A stretch of 64,000 nucleotides of DNA from Parasediminibacterium sp046546515 (lineage in GTDB: Bacteria > Bacteroidota > Bacteroidia > Chitinophagales > Chitinophagaceae), in assembly GCF_046546515.1 (NCBI RefSeq), contig NZ_JBKHKJ010000006.1, forward strand, positions 62,001 to 126,000. Direction: 5' to 3'. This document shows positions 1 through 9,137 of this stretch, one piece after another (within the stretch, counting starts at the first letter, position 1; each line of letters starts with the position of its first letter). The position numbers were made by a program, and so were the translations under genes. The notes below the pieces were generated by a model. It had not been told where the DNA came from, did not search any database, and saw only the letters and a program-made list of their open reading frames with translations.

Positions 1-3000
1 ACTAGTTTTTCTGTTTCTGGTGCAAGTATGACAGCTGGTATTACAGTTACCCCGCCATCTGGTTTTGAGGTTTCTCAAACTGTTGGTGGTGCATCTGGTT
101 ATGCAGGTAGTGGTAATGCTATCACGGTAGGTAGTTCTGGTACAATTGCTTCAACAACTGTTTATGTACGGTTGGCAGCAGCAGCTACTTTTGCTGGCTC
201 ACCTTATAGTGGCAATGTGGTTTGTACCAGTTCTGGTGCAAGTACAGTTAATGTAGCTACGGCTTCTAGCACAGTAACGAAAGCTGCACTAACCATAACA
301 GGTATAACAATTAATAATAAAGTATTTGATAATACAACGGGTGCTACCATTGCAGGCACTGCTGCATATAGCGGTTTAGTAAATGGGGAGTCGTTTTCAG
401 TAACGGGTTCTCCAACTGCTGTCTTTACAAGTTCGGCGGTAGCTAACAATATTCCTGTAACTGTTTCGGGTTACACTGCACCATCTACAAACTACAGCCT
501 TACACAACCTACAGGCTTAACGGCAAATATTACAGCAGCACCTTCCCCAACAATTACGGGTGCAGCTACTGCAACCGCATTTACTACTACTTATGGCACG
601 GTTTCTACCGCACAAACCTTTAGTGTTTCTGGTGCAAACCTTACTGCCAATTTGGTAGCAACTGCTCCAACAGGTTTTGAAGTTTCTAGCGATGGTACTA
701 CTTATGGTAGTACTGCTACGTTTACACAAACATCTGGAAGTGCTAGTGGTACATTGTCTATACGGTTAAGTACAACTGCTGTGCCAGGAGGTACTTTTGA
801 TTCTCAAAATATTGTGCTTTCCAGTACTGGGGCCACAAGCGTAAATATTGTTACGGCTGCTTCTGGTAATGCTGTTTCTACAAAAGCGTTAACAGTTACG
901 GGTATTTCAATACCTGATAAAACTTACGATGGAACAACAACGGGTTCTGTAACTGGTACTGCTACTTTAAGTGGTGTTATTAATAGCGATGTAGTAACGG
1001 TAGGTGGAACTATTACTGCCACTTTTGCATCTTCTGCTGTTGCCAATGGTATAACTGTTACTTTAGCAGGCTATACACTTGGTGGGGCCAACGCGTCTTA
1101 TTATACAGTTACCCAGCCTAGCCTAACAGGTAATATTGTGAAGGCAAGCCAAACAATAACTTTTGGCGCACTTGTAGATAGGACCAATACAGATATTCCA
1201 ACATTTAGTATTAGTGCAACCGCTAGTTCTGCTGGAGCGGTAACATTTGCTAGTTCTAACACGGCAGTAGCTACTGTTTCAGGTACAACTGTTACTATAG
1301 TTGGGGTGGGTACTACTACTATTACAGCTTCACAGTCGGGGACTACCAATTATAATGCCGCACCAGATGTACCACAAACGCTAAATGTGTTAAAAACACT
1401 AGCTGGTTTTGATGTTAGTGGTCAAGCTGGTGGAGTCAATTCTTATGGTACCTCACCTTTAACTGCTAATACTTCAGCTTCTGGTATCACGGTTGGGGGG
1501 CTTACACGAGGAAGTGGTTTTGGTACAACGGGTACAGGTGCTGGTAATGCGTGGGGTGGTACTGCAACAGCTGGTGGTGGCCTTACAACAGCTGCATTAG
1601 CATTGGCTGCCAATAACTTCGCAACATTTAGTGTAGCAGTAGCTTCAAATTATACTGCATCATTATCATCTATAGCAGCTTATAATATTAGGAGGTCGGC
1701 AACTGGCCCTACTTCTGGTCAATGGCAATATCAAATAGGCGCTGGTGCGTTTACAGATATAGGTACTACCATTACTTGGGGTGGTGTAACAAGTGGTACT
1801 GGTAACCTTCAACCCGCTATATCACTTACGGGTATTAGTGCTTTGCAAAATTTAGCTGCTGGTACTACCGTTACCTTTAGGGTTATACCATTTGGTGCAT
1901 CTAGTACTGGTACTTGGTACATTAATGGTTTCGCAACAAGCAGTACTTATAATGATTTAATTGTTACTGGTACGGCCACTGCACCAGATATTACTGTGCT
2001 GCAAGGTGCTAGTACATTAACCTCAGGTTCTGGCAGTTACACATTTGGTAACATTACATACCCTGGTAGTTCTTCTGCTGTTACGTTCACAGTGAGCAAC
2101 CCAGGTACATCTGCTTTAAGTTTAAGTGGTTCACCTGCTATCACGGTAAGTGGCACAAATGCATCTGACTTTAGTGTTAACCAAACTGGAACAAGTGCTA
2201 CTGTTCCTGCAGGTGGCACCACTACATATACTGTTACATTTACACCTAGCAGCCTAGGTGCTAAAACAGCCACTATAAGCATTGGAAACAATGTTACTGG
2301 CAAAAACCCTTATACCTATACGGTTACAGGTACTGGCTCATTGTCTGCTACATCTGACATTGTAAATACAAGCGGCTATACCTACACACAAAACTTGGCC
2401 TATATGACCAAGCAGGCTGCAACTGGGTTAACAACGGCTAACACTATTAGTGTACAGGGGTTAACTATAAGGGATGGTGGTTCTACATTAACAGATACAG
2501 ATGTATTTGGTACAGACCTTACGTCACTTACTTTCTCAACAGGAGGTTCTACCGCAATACGTTCTGCGGCTTTATTTAGTGGTTCTACAAATATTGCTGA
2601 AGTTGCAGTAAATGGTGCTACCACCATTAGTTTCCCAAGTATTTCAGGCTTAACTGCGCCAGATGGTGGAACAAAGAACTTTGAATTAAGGGTAACGTTC
2701 TTAAAAAATGTAACAGATAACCAGCAAATTACATTTACGGTTACTGCTGCTAGTTCTGACCCTGCAGGTTCTGGATTTGCTGCTACAAATGCAGGTGGTG
2801 CTGTTTCTTCTACCACAAGTAATATTAATAGGTTAGAAGTTACCGCAACTAAATTAATTTTTGTTGCCCAGCCACCAGTTAATACTGTTTCACATACGGC
2901 TATGGCTTCTGCTGTTACAGTACGTGCAGTAGATGACAGCAGCAATGTGGATTTAGATTTTATTTCAAATGTAACTATCAGTTCTACTGGTACATTAAGT

Positions 3001-6000
3001 AGCGGCAACATCGTTGTAGCAGCTTCATCGGGGCTTGCAACGTTTAGCAGCATTACGCACAATGATACGAGTATCAATAATACCTTAACGGCTGCTGCTG
3101 CTGGTGTTACGAGTGCTACATCAACTAAATTCAATAATATAATCAACTTGGTAACATGGAGTTTTGATAATGCAACAGATGGTACGGCTTCCTTTAAGAA
3201 TAGTAAAATTGATTCAGCACTATTTTCTGCAGGTAATCAATTAGGTGCAACTGCTCCATCACCTTTTATAGGTAGCACATCTCCATCTACTACTTATGCT
3301 GGTGCATCAGGAAGCAATAATGCTTCTTCGGCTACTATTACAGGAGCACTTACTGCTCCTTCTTCTCCTGCGAATACCTATTTCCAATTCACTATTTATC
3401 CTACACGTAGCTATAAATTCTCCTTAACTAGTGTTTCGTTCGGTTCAATTTCTACAAGTACAGGACCACAGGCATTTACATTAAGAAGTAGTTTGGATAA
3501 TTACACGGCAGACCTTGCCATTGGAACAATGACAAATACTAGTACATGGGTAAAATTTACACCTATTGATAGTACGCCTATTACCAGTGTAATTGGCACA
3601 GCGGTTACTTATCGTATCTATGGTTACAATGGTGCGGGTGGTGCTTCTGCGGGTAATGCTAACTGGCGTGTAGATGATGTTAGTGCAAATGGTATTATAA
3701 CATTTGACCCAGCACCTATTATTTATACTTCTGTAACAACATTGCCAACATCCTTTACCCAAACGGTTACAGGTATACCTTCTGCAACACAGTCTTATAC
3801 GGTTTCTGCTGATTACCTTGATAATAATGTAACGGTAACAGCACCAATTGGGTATCAAATATCTAGTACTTCGGCTACTGCAGGTTTTGCAAGCAGCCTT
3901 ACCCTTAATAGGGTGGGTGGTAGTGGTTCTGATAGCGGAAATATATTTCAGGAACCAGTTATCATTTATGTACGGTTAAATACTTCAACACTTGGAACAA
4001 TTGCTGGAAATGTTACTAATACAAGTACAGGGGCAATAACTGGTAATGTGGCTGTAACGGGTACTAGGACAATTGACTACTATAATGTAGCTGGTGGTAT
4101 TGTTAGTAGCCTTTCAAGTTGGAGTACTAATACAAATGGTATTGGTGGTACTGCACCATCTAGCTTCACAGCGGCTGGGCAAACATTCCATGTTAACAAT
4201 GGAAATGTTGCCGTGGCGGCATCTACTGCATGGACAGTTTCAGGTGGAGGCTCTAAAGTTGTTCTAGGAAACGGTACTAATACTGTTAGTTTAACAGTAC
4301 CACAGGGTTCTAAAATTATTAGTACTATTGATTTGGCCAATAATAGCACATTGAAATTGCAAGACACAGCAATGACACAAACTTATGGTACTCAAGCTGT
4401 AGGAAGTACTATTGAATACGCTCAAACAATTGCTTATTCTGTGCCTTCTGCACCTTCACCCGCAACAGCATATAATAATTTGAAAATAAGTGGTGCAGGT
4501 ATGAAAACATTTGCTAGTGGTTCTACAACAATTAGTGGCAATTTGACCTTAAGTAATACTGTATTACAAGGCAATGCATCATTTAGTACCCTTGCCATTG
4601 GTGGTAATATCTCATACACGGGTACAGTTACCCCACCTAGCGATGCACTTTCAGTAACATTATCTTTAACAGGTATCGCTGGGTCAACACAAACTATTAG
4701 TGGTGATGGTGTTGCACTAGTGCGTTGGTTTTCTTTAAAGACAAATAATGCAAATACAATTGTATTATCTAAAACAGGTTCAACAAACTTGAATTTGTCT
4801 TTAGGCAATGCTTCTGGTGGTGGTACTAATTTGGCTACAGGCTCTATTTTGAACCTGAATGGTAACGACATAACCTTTGTAAATGCTTCTAGTGCTGGAG
4901 GTGCTACATTCACAGGTTCTGGTACAATAACTAGCTCATCCACTTCAAACTGGAGCATATTTAAAACAACAGGTACTGCAATTACCGCCTTGCCACTTAC
5001 TCCAGGGTCTAATACCATAAAGGACTTTACGCTTAATTATACTGGCGGTACTATTACACTTGCAAGCCCATTAGGTATCTATGGCGTGCTAAGTGTAAAT
5101 GCAGGCACATTTGCCACAGCTGGCTTACTTACTATGAAATCAACTAGTATCGCTACTTCGGGTACTGTAGCTGCAATTCCGGCATCAGGTGCAAGCATAA
5201 CAGGCGATGTAACTGTGGAGCGCTACATACCTAAAGGCTACCGTAGTTACCGCGATATAGTGCCTAGCGTTTACAAATTGACCAATACCATTTACAACCA
5301 ATGGATGGAAGGCGGTAGTTATGCCAACAATGGCTATGGCATGTTTATAACAGGTGGTGCGGGCGTTTCTGGAACAACCGCTACGCCTAACAGCATTGAC
5401 CCAACAACCCATTTTGACGTAAGCCAAAATGGTGTGAAAACAGCATATACCTATATAGCAGGCGTTTGGGACACTATTCCTAACACAGACCAGTACTTGG
5501 ATCCATTCCAAGGACACCGTATGCTAATTAGAGGCGACAGGAGTTTCAATCTTTATGGAACATCTATAGACAACACGCCACTTGGTTTGTTGATGTACAA
5601 TGCCACTACGTTGCGTGCTAAAGGCTCATTAGTTACAGGTACTGTTAAATACGATACCACTGGAGTTACTCACACGCCTGTAAGCGGTTCGCCCTTCAAT
5701 ACAACTGTACGTATGAACCCTGCCGACTCGGGCTTTAGCTTGGTTGCCAACCCTTATGTGTGCCCAGTTGCTTGGTCAGCGCTCACAAAAAGCAACTTGG
5801 TTACGGGTAATTACTATTTCTTAAAATCTACTGCGGGTGCAACAGGTGTTTATGTTGCGGCAACATCGCTTACATACCCTGATATACAAGCAGGCCAGGC
5901 ATTCTTTGTGCAGAACGTAATCGGCAGCGGTCGAGTGAACTCAAGCATCACGTTCACGGAAGCTGCAAAAGACCCTAGTTCTACGCACACTTCTATTTTT

Positions 6001-6987
6001 GGCGGCAGCAGCACCAGCTACATGCCACTCTCTTTGTGGAGGCAGGTAGGCGGTGGCGACACCAGCTACCATGAAATGGACGAAGCCACTATTATTTTCG
6101 ATACCACCTATAGCAATGCGCCTAAGTTTGCTGGCAGCAGCGACAACCTGGCCATTAAGGTTGGCAATTCAAGCCTTAGCATCAACGCAAGGAAAGCCCC
6201 AACAAAGGATGACACGATCAATCTATTGTTGAGCAGCTTCTCGAAAGCAAACTACCAGTTGCAGCTTGATGGTACCAATTTCAATGGCGGTGCGGTATCT
6301 GCATACTTGTATGACAATTACCTGAAAACAACTACACTGTTGAAAAATGAGTTGAACGCTGTATCTTTTATGGCAGATAATACCATTGCAGCTAGCTATG
6401 CAAATAGGTTCAGCATCATCTTCAAGCCTACTATATTGCCTATAAGCAACATAGTGCTGAACACAGCCTTGAAAAACGATGTGGTTTCAGTTGACTGGAG
6501 TACGATAGGCATGGCAGGCGTAGTTAGTTTCGACGTGGAGAAATCGCTTACAGGCACTGGTTTTGCCAAGGTGGCAACAGTAGCTGCAAAAGCCAGCACT
6601 GCTGCATACAGCTATAGCGACGCATCAGTAGCCACAGGCAGCAACTACTACCGCATCAAGGCACTAAGTGCCACTGGTGAAGTTGCATACAGTGCGGTAT
6701 CGGTTATAAAGAAAGGCGCTTTAGCAGTAAGCTACTCGTTCTATCCTAACCCGGTAACGAGCAAAATGGTGAACCTGCAATTGGGCAACGTGGAAAAAGG
6801 TGTTTACACAGTAAGCCTGTACAACAGCTTAGGCCAAAAAGTAAGCAATAAAACAGTGCAGCACCAAGGTGGAAGCGCTACTTACAGCATTGGTTTGGGC
6901 AAGGCACTTGCAAGCGGTGTTTACACAGTAAGCGTGCATAACGCAAGCGGCGCAGCAACTTACCAAGCAAGTCTAAGTGTAGAGTAA
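1..6987 (+). CDS. Giant T9SS-exported surface protein with YDG/MBG-type repeats (5' end outside window)
   Basis: The frame is open from base 1, so this is the C-terminal 2328 residues of a longer protein; the first ATG at 28 is internal. It is rich in Ser, Thr, Gly and Ala. Two YDG-type repeats lie near residues 95-180 and 295-380 (core KALTVTGISIPDKTYDGTT in the second), followed by an MBG-like Ig repeat (about 380-460) and a choice-of-anchor-D-like domain (about 660-780). From about residue 1730 a different module begins (VTVERYIPKGYRSYRDI), and the last 85 residues form a T9SS sorting domain (YSFYPNPVTSKMVNLQLG), where the signal is normally removed as the protein is attached to the surface. 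The likely role is adhesin or surface layer protein, by inference from architecture. Codon choice changes at the module boundary near 5.2 kb. Confidence 0.9.
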   Translation, partial: TSFSVSGASMTAGITVTPPSGFEVSQTVGGASGYAGSGNAITVGSSGTIASTTVYVRLAAAATFAGSPYSGNVVCTSSGASTVNVATASSTVTKAALTITGITINNKVFDNTTGATIAGTAAYSGLVNGESFSVTGSPTAVFTSSAVANNIPVTVSGYTAPSTNYSLTQPTGLTANITAAPSPTITGAATATAFTTTYGTVSTAQTFSVSGANLTANLVATAPTGFEVSSDGTTYGSTATFTQTSGSASGTLSIRLSTTAVPGGTFDSQNIVLSSTGATSVNIVTAASGNAVSTKALTVTGISIPDKTYDGTTTGSVTGTATLSGVINSDVVTVGGTITATFASSAVANGITVTLAGYTLGGANASYYTVTQPSLTGNIVKASQTITFGALVDRTNTDIPTFSISATASSAGAVTFASSNTAVATVSGTTVTIVGVGTTTITASQSGTTNYNAAPDVPQTLNVLKTLAGFDVSGQAGGVNSYGTSPLTANTSASGITVGGLTRGSGFGTTGTGAGNAWGGTATAGGGLTTAALALAANNFATFSVAVASNYTASLSSIAAYNIRRSATGPTSGQWQYQIGAGAFTDIGTTITWGGVTSGTGNLQPAISLTGISALQNLAAGTTVTFRVIPFGASSTGTWYINGFATSSTYNDLIVTGTATAPDITVLQGASTLTSGSGSYTFGNITYPGSSSAVTFTVSNPGTSALSLSGSPAITVSGTNASDFSVNQTGTSATVPAGGTTTYTVTFTPSSLGAKTATISIGNNVTGKNPYTYTVTGTGSLSATSDIVNTSGYTYTQNLAYMTKQAATGLTTANTISVQGLTIRDGGSTLTDTDVFGTDLTSLTFSTGGSTAIRSAALFSGSTNIAEVAVNGATTISFPSISGLTAPDGGTKNFELRVTFLKNVTDNQQITFTVTAASSDPAGSGFAATNAGGAVSSTTSNINRLEVTATKLIFVAQPPVNTVSHTAMASAVTVRAVDDSSNVDLDFISNVTISSTGTLSSGNIVVAASSGLATFSSITHNDTSINNTLTAAAAGVTSATSTKFNNIINLVTWSFDNATDGTASFKNSKIDSALFSAGNQLGATAPSPFIGSTSPSTTYAGASGSNNASSATITGALTAPSSPANTYFQFTIYPTRSYKFSLTSVSFGSISTSTGPQAFTLRSSLDNYTADLAIGTMTNTSTWVKFTPIDSTPITSVIGTAVTYRIYGYNGAGGASAGNANWRVDDVSANGIITFDPAPIIYTSVTTLPTSFTQTVTGIPSATQSYTVSADYLDNNVTVTAPIGYQISSTSATAGFASSLTLNRVGGSGSDSGNIFQEPVIIYVRLNTSTLGTIAGNVTNTSTGAITGNVAVTGTRTIDYYNVAGGIVSSLSSWSTNTNGIGGTAPSSFTAAGQTFHVNNGNVAVAASTAWTVSGGGSKVVLGNGTNTVSLTVPQGSKIISTIDLANNSTLKLQDTAMTQTYGTQAVGSTIEYAQTIAYSVPSAPSPATAYNNLKISGAGMKTFASGSTTISGNLTLSNTVLQGNASFSTLAIGGNISYTGTVTPPSDALSVTLSLTGIAGSTQTISGDGVALVRWFSLKTNNANTIVLSKTGSTNLNLSLGNASGGGTNLATGSILNLNGNDITFVNASSAGGATFTGSGTITSSSTSNWSIFKTTGTAITALPLTPGSNTIKDFTLNYTGGTITLASPLGIYGVLSVNAGTFATAGLLTMKSTSIATSGTVAAIPASGASITGDVTVERYIPKGYRSYRDIVPSVYKLTNTIYNQWMEGGSYANNGYGMFITGGAGVSGTTATPNSIDPTTHFDVSQNGVKTAYTYIAGVWDTIPNTDQYLDPFQGHRMLIRGDRSFNLYGTSIDNTPLGLLMYNATTLRAKGSLVTGTVKYDTTGVTHTPVSGSPFNTTVRMNPADSGFSLVANPYVCPVAWSALTKSNLVTGNYYFLKSTAGATGVYVAATSLTYPDIQAGQAFFVQNVIGSGRVNSSITFTEAAKDPSSTHTSIFGGSSTSYMPLSLWRQVGGGDTSYHEMDEATIIFDTTYSNAPKFAGSSDNLAIKVGNSSLSINARKAPTKDDTINLLLSSFSKANYQLQLDGTNFNGGAVSAYLYDNYLKTTTLLKNELNAVSFMADNTIAASYANRFSIIFKPTILPISNIVLNTALKNDVVSVDWSTIGMAGVVSFDVEKSLTGTGFAKVATVAAKASTAAYSYSDASVATGSNYYRIKALSATGEVAYSAVSVIKKGALAVSYSFYPNPVTSKMVNLQLGNVEKGVYTVSLYNSLGQKVSNKTVQHQGGSATYSIGLGKALASGVYTVSVHNASGAATYQASLSVE

Positions 6988-7049
6988 GGGAGTTTGGTTG
7001 AAGGCTTTAGTAAAATCATTTAATCAACGGTATAAATTCATTTCATCAT

Positions 7050-7082
7050 GCCCCCAGCCTTTTTAATGGATGGGCTGGGGGC
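7050..7082. terminator. Ten-base-pair GC-rich hairpin after the giant gene
   Basis: GCCCCCAGCC (7050-7059) pairs perfectly with GGCTGGGGGC (7073-7082) around a 13-base loop, 63 bases after the preceding stop codon. It is followed by an A-run rather than a T-run, so it is not a textbook intrinsic terminator; it may protect the 3' end of the mRNA. The hairpin covers the first possible ATG (7048) of the next gene, which favours the later start. Confidence 0.5.
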
Positions 7083-7098
7083 AAAAAACACAATAGCT

Positions 7099-7311
7099 AT
7101 GCAGGCATTAACAAAGAAAGCAACAATAGTAGGGTTTGTATTGCTGCTGGTGATTGGTTTAAAAATGGCACAGGCTGCCACGGTAAATCAATTGTACTTT
7201 TGGATGGGCGGAATGAGTGTTGCGCTGTTAGGTAGTGGTTTTTGGTTATTCGCTATAAAGCAGCAAAGCAGTAAAAAATTACAACCTGTGAGGGTTTTGA
7301 GTAATAAATAA
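7099..7311 (+). CDS. Small two-helix membrane protein, function unknown
   Basis: 70 residues from the ATG at 7099; an upstream ATG at 7048 exists but lies in a hairpin. The sequence starts MQALTKKATIVGFVLLLVIG and shows two hydrophobic segments (about residues 7-27 and 33-53) with a basic tail. I recognise no family. It sits alone between two hairpins downstream of the giant surface protein gene and might be co-transcribed with it. A random frame is possible, but the clear two-helix pattern and flanking terminator make a real gene more likely. Confidence 0.5.
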   Translation: MQALTKKATIVGFVLLLVIGLKMAQAATVNQLYFWMGGMSVALLGSGFWLFAIKQQSSKKLQPVRVLSNK

Positions 7312-7329
7312 TTACTCGTTGATGAAATT

Positions 7330-7371
7330 AAAAAAGCCATTGGTACTAGTGATAGTGCCAATGGCTTTTTT
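7330..7371. terminator. Strong bidirectional intrinsic terminator
   Basis: AAAAAGCCATTGG and CCAATGGCTTTTT form a 13-bp stem with flanking A and T runs. It can end transcription of the small membrane protein gene on the plus strand and of the minus-strand gene that ends at 7456. Confidence 0.85.
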
Positions 7372-7455
7372 ATATTCCAAAATTTTGTTTAGTATATTTT
7401 CGTTACTATTCAAGTCTGCCTTTGTGGCTAAAAAAGCCAGTAGCAACAAATAGGG

Positions 7456-7860
7456 TTAAACCAGTTCTTTTGTCAGGTGTACCTTTGTCATGTCGTGGTA
7501 TTGGTTCTGCAATTCATGTATATATTGAATGTGTGGGTTGTGACGCTTGTCTTCCCTATACCAGATTTCCATCTTAGAAAAGTCGCCAGCTTTTGGGGTT
7601 ACAATCCTAAAAGCACCCTTCATATACTTTACAGACCCGTCCTCATTTACCCTTGCTTCAAAATTGAGGTTGCGCAGGGCTTGGTAGTTAAGTGGTATGG
7701 GGTATAGGTGTTCAGGCTCAAACCAAAACTCCTGCACGTCTGTTAATACTTGCACTAAGTGCTGGTCTTTTTGCAGGCCTACTACTTCACCTTCCCATAG
7801 TTGACCTTCATATTCGGCATTTACATAATCGCCAATTTGGATGTCTTGAAACTTAATCAT
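7456..7860 (-). CDS. Conserved hypothetical protein with SH3/Tudor-like N-terminus
   Basis: 134 residues beginning MIKFQDIQIGDYVNAEYEGQ, with an ATG start. The first 50 residues (IGDYVNAEYEGQLWEGEVV) look like a small beta-barrel of the SH3/KOW/Tudor kind; the rest is mixed, with a conserved-looking FRIVTPKAGDFSKMEIWY stretch. There is no signal peptide or membrane segment, so it is probably cytoplasmic. I know no function. It stands alone as a single-gene unit between a bidirectional terminator and the divergent DUF4834 gene. The coding pattern is good and the opposite frame has no competing family signature. Confidence 0.75.
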   Translation of the reverse strand: MIKFQDIQIGDYVNAEYEGQLWEGEVVGLQKDQHLVQVLTDVQEFWFEPEHLYPIPLNYQALRNLNFEARVNEDGSVKYMKGAFRIVTPKAGDFSKMEIWYREDKRHNPHIQYIHELQNQYHDMTKVHLTKELV

Positions 7861-8014
7861 AATGGTAGCAATTTTTTGAAACTACAAGGTATGAATAATT
7901 TGAAATATTAGGGGTTAATTTTTTTAAGTGGCTTTTGCTTCCTATTTTTTGCATGAAATAGTGTAAGCAGCGTTAACTACTTGCTAAAAACAGCTATTTA
8001 TTAATGGGTAATAT

Positions 8015-8022
8015 TATCTTTG
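8015..8022 (+). promoter_or_regulatory. Possible Bacteroidota -7 box (TATCTTTG), near-leaderless
   Basis: TATCTTTG fits the TAnnTTTG -7 box of the Bacteroidota primary sigma factor and ends only seven bases before the ATG at 8030. Transcription from here would start at or next to the start codon. No clear -33 TTTG is present, so this is tentative. Confidence 0.35.
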
Positions 8023-8029
8023 TATACTT

Positions 8030-8275
8030 ATGCTTAAAGATTTAATTTGGTGCTTGGTCATTTATTTATTGTACCGCTTGGTGTTTGAATTGGTTATACC
8101 TGTAGCTAGGACGGTTATTAAAATGAGGCAAACCGTGTCGAAAATGCAGGGGCAGCAGCCTTTTCAGCAACAACAGCCCCAGCAACAAACAGCTTCAAAG
8201 CCGCAGCCTCAGAAAGCATCCACCACTGCCAGTATTAATGAGGAATACATTGATTTTGAAGAAATAAAGGACTAA
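8030..8275 (+). CDS. DUF4834-like small membrane protein
   Basis: 81 residues. One N-terminal membrane helix (LIWCLVIYLLYRLVFELVIP) is followed by a basic region, a Gln/Pro-rich linker (about residues 42-65) and a conserved acidic end, EEYIDFEEIKD. This layout is that of the DUF4834 family, found widely in Bacteroidota with no known role. The protein is predicted to be anchored in the inner membrane with the acidic tail in the cytoplasm. It is a single gene with its own promoter-like box directly upstream. Confidence 0.75.
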   Translation: MLKDLIWCLVIYLLYRLVFELVIPVARTVIKMRQTVSKMQGQQPFQQQQPQQQTASKPQPQKASTTASINEEYIDFEEIKD

Positions 8276-8590
8276 GTATTTAATGTGTGCCACAGTACAC
8301 CTGTCAAATAGGCTCAGGTATTATTGGGTTGTATTTTGGGAGATTAAAACAAAAATAAAGTTAAATAGTAGGCAAGCCATTAGTGGATCGGTTTTCACTA
8401 TGAATATTGGAAGCAAGATACTATACAAAGAATGAATTAATTTGGCAATGAGAAACTTTGAAATAAAGAGATAAAAGCCTATAAAATAGAAAATCCTCAA
8501 TCCTCAAAATTATCAAGTAATTCTTCCATCTAAATTGTACTATAAATGTTGCGTGTTTCTGAACTGCCTAAGTGATTGGTTTAAAGGTAT
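8276..8590. other. AT-rich spacer with nothing recognised
   Basis: About 315 bases between the DUF4834 gene and the convergent response regulator gene. I see no open frame with protein character, no strong terminator hairpin and no repeat shared with other spacers in the window. Confidence 0.5.
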
Positions 8591-9040
8591 TTATTCAAGC
8601 ACCAAAGTTTTATGCTTCATTTTAAAAAAGTTGAAGCAATAATCTTTAATGGTTTCAATGGTACTCAAAAAACTGTCGTAGGAAGATGGTTTTACAAGGT
8701 AAGAATCTGCACCTAGGTCGTAGCAGTTCTTAATTTCTTTTTCATTTTTAGTAGTAGAAAAAATGATAACTGGTATTTTGCTGAAAGAAGGCTCGCTTTT
8801 TATTTTTTTCAAGGCTTCCTTTCCGTTCATTTTGGGCATATTCAAATCCAACAGTATAAGCTTTGGGTAGGGGGTAGCAATTTCGCTAGTTTTTATCTTG
8901 TCCAAGTAATTTAAAAGTTCTACCCCATTTCCCACAAACTCTAGCCCAATGGTGCTGCAACCTTCTTCAAACACCGTTTTGAACAAAAATTTATCGTCAA
9001 TATCATCCTCCGCAACTAAAATAAAAGGCTTGATATCCAT
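8591..9040 (-). CDS. Single-domain response regulator (Rcp1-type)
   Basis: 149 residues made of one receiver domain and no output domain. The acidic pocket is E11-D12-D13, the phosphoacceptor is D65 in LILLDLNMPKMNG, the switch Thr is in FSTT (about 95-97), and the conserved Lys is K117 in YLVKPSS. The spacing resembles Rcp1/CheY-like regulators that pair with phytochrome-type kinases. It lies 97 bases downstream of the CHASE3 kinase gene on the same strand, so phosphotransfer from that kinase is the natural inference. Confidence 0.9.
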   Translation of the reverse strand: MDIKPFILVAEDDIDDKFLFKTVFEEGCSTIGLEFVGNGVELLNYLDKIKTSEIATPYPKLILLDLNMPKMNGKEALKKIKSEPSFSKIPVIIFSTTKNEKEIKNCYDLGADSYLVKPSSYDSFLSTIETIKDYCFNFFKMKHKTLVLE

Positions 9041-9137
9041 GGCTATTTCTATTGAATAAGAAATAAAGATATACTAACAAATCCACTAAACCATTTTTTT
9101 CTTTAAGGGTTAAACGTTGTTTAAGCTAATTAAAAAT

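Noticed and set aside
2400..3146. 248-codon open frame on the minus strand inside the giant surface protein gene
   Set aside because: It is a shadow of a repetitive Thr/Ser-rich gene; the translation is a low-complexity Val/Leu/Pro string with no domain.
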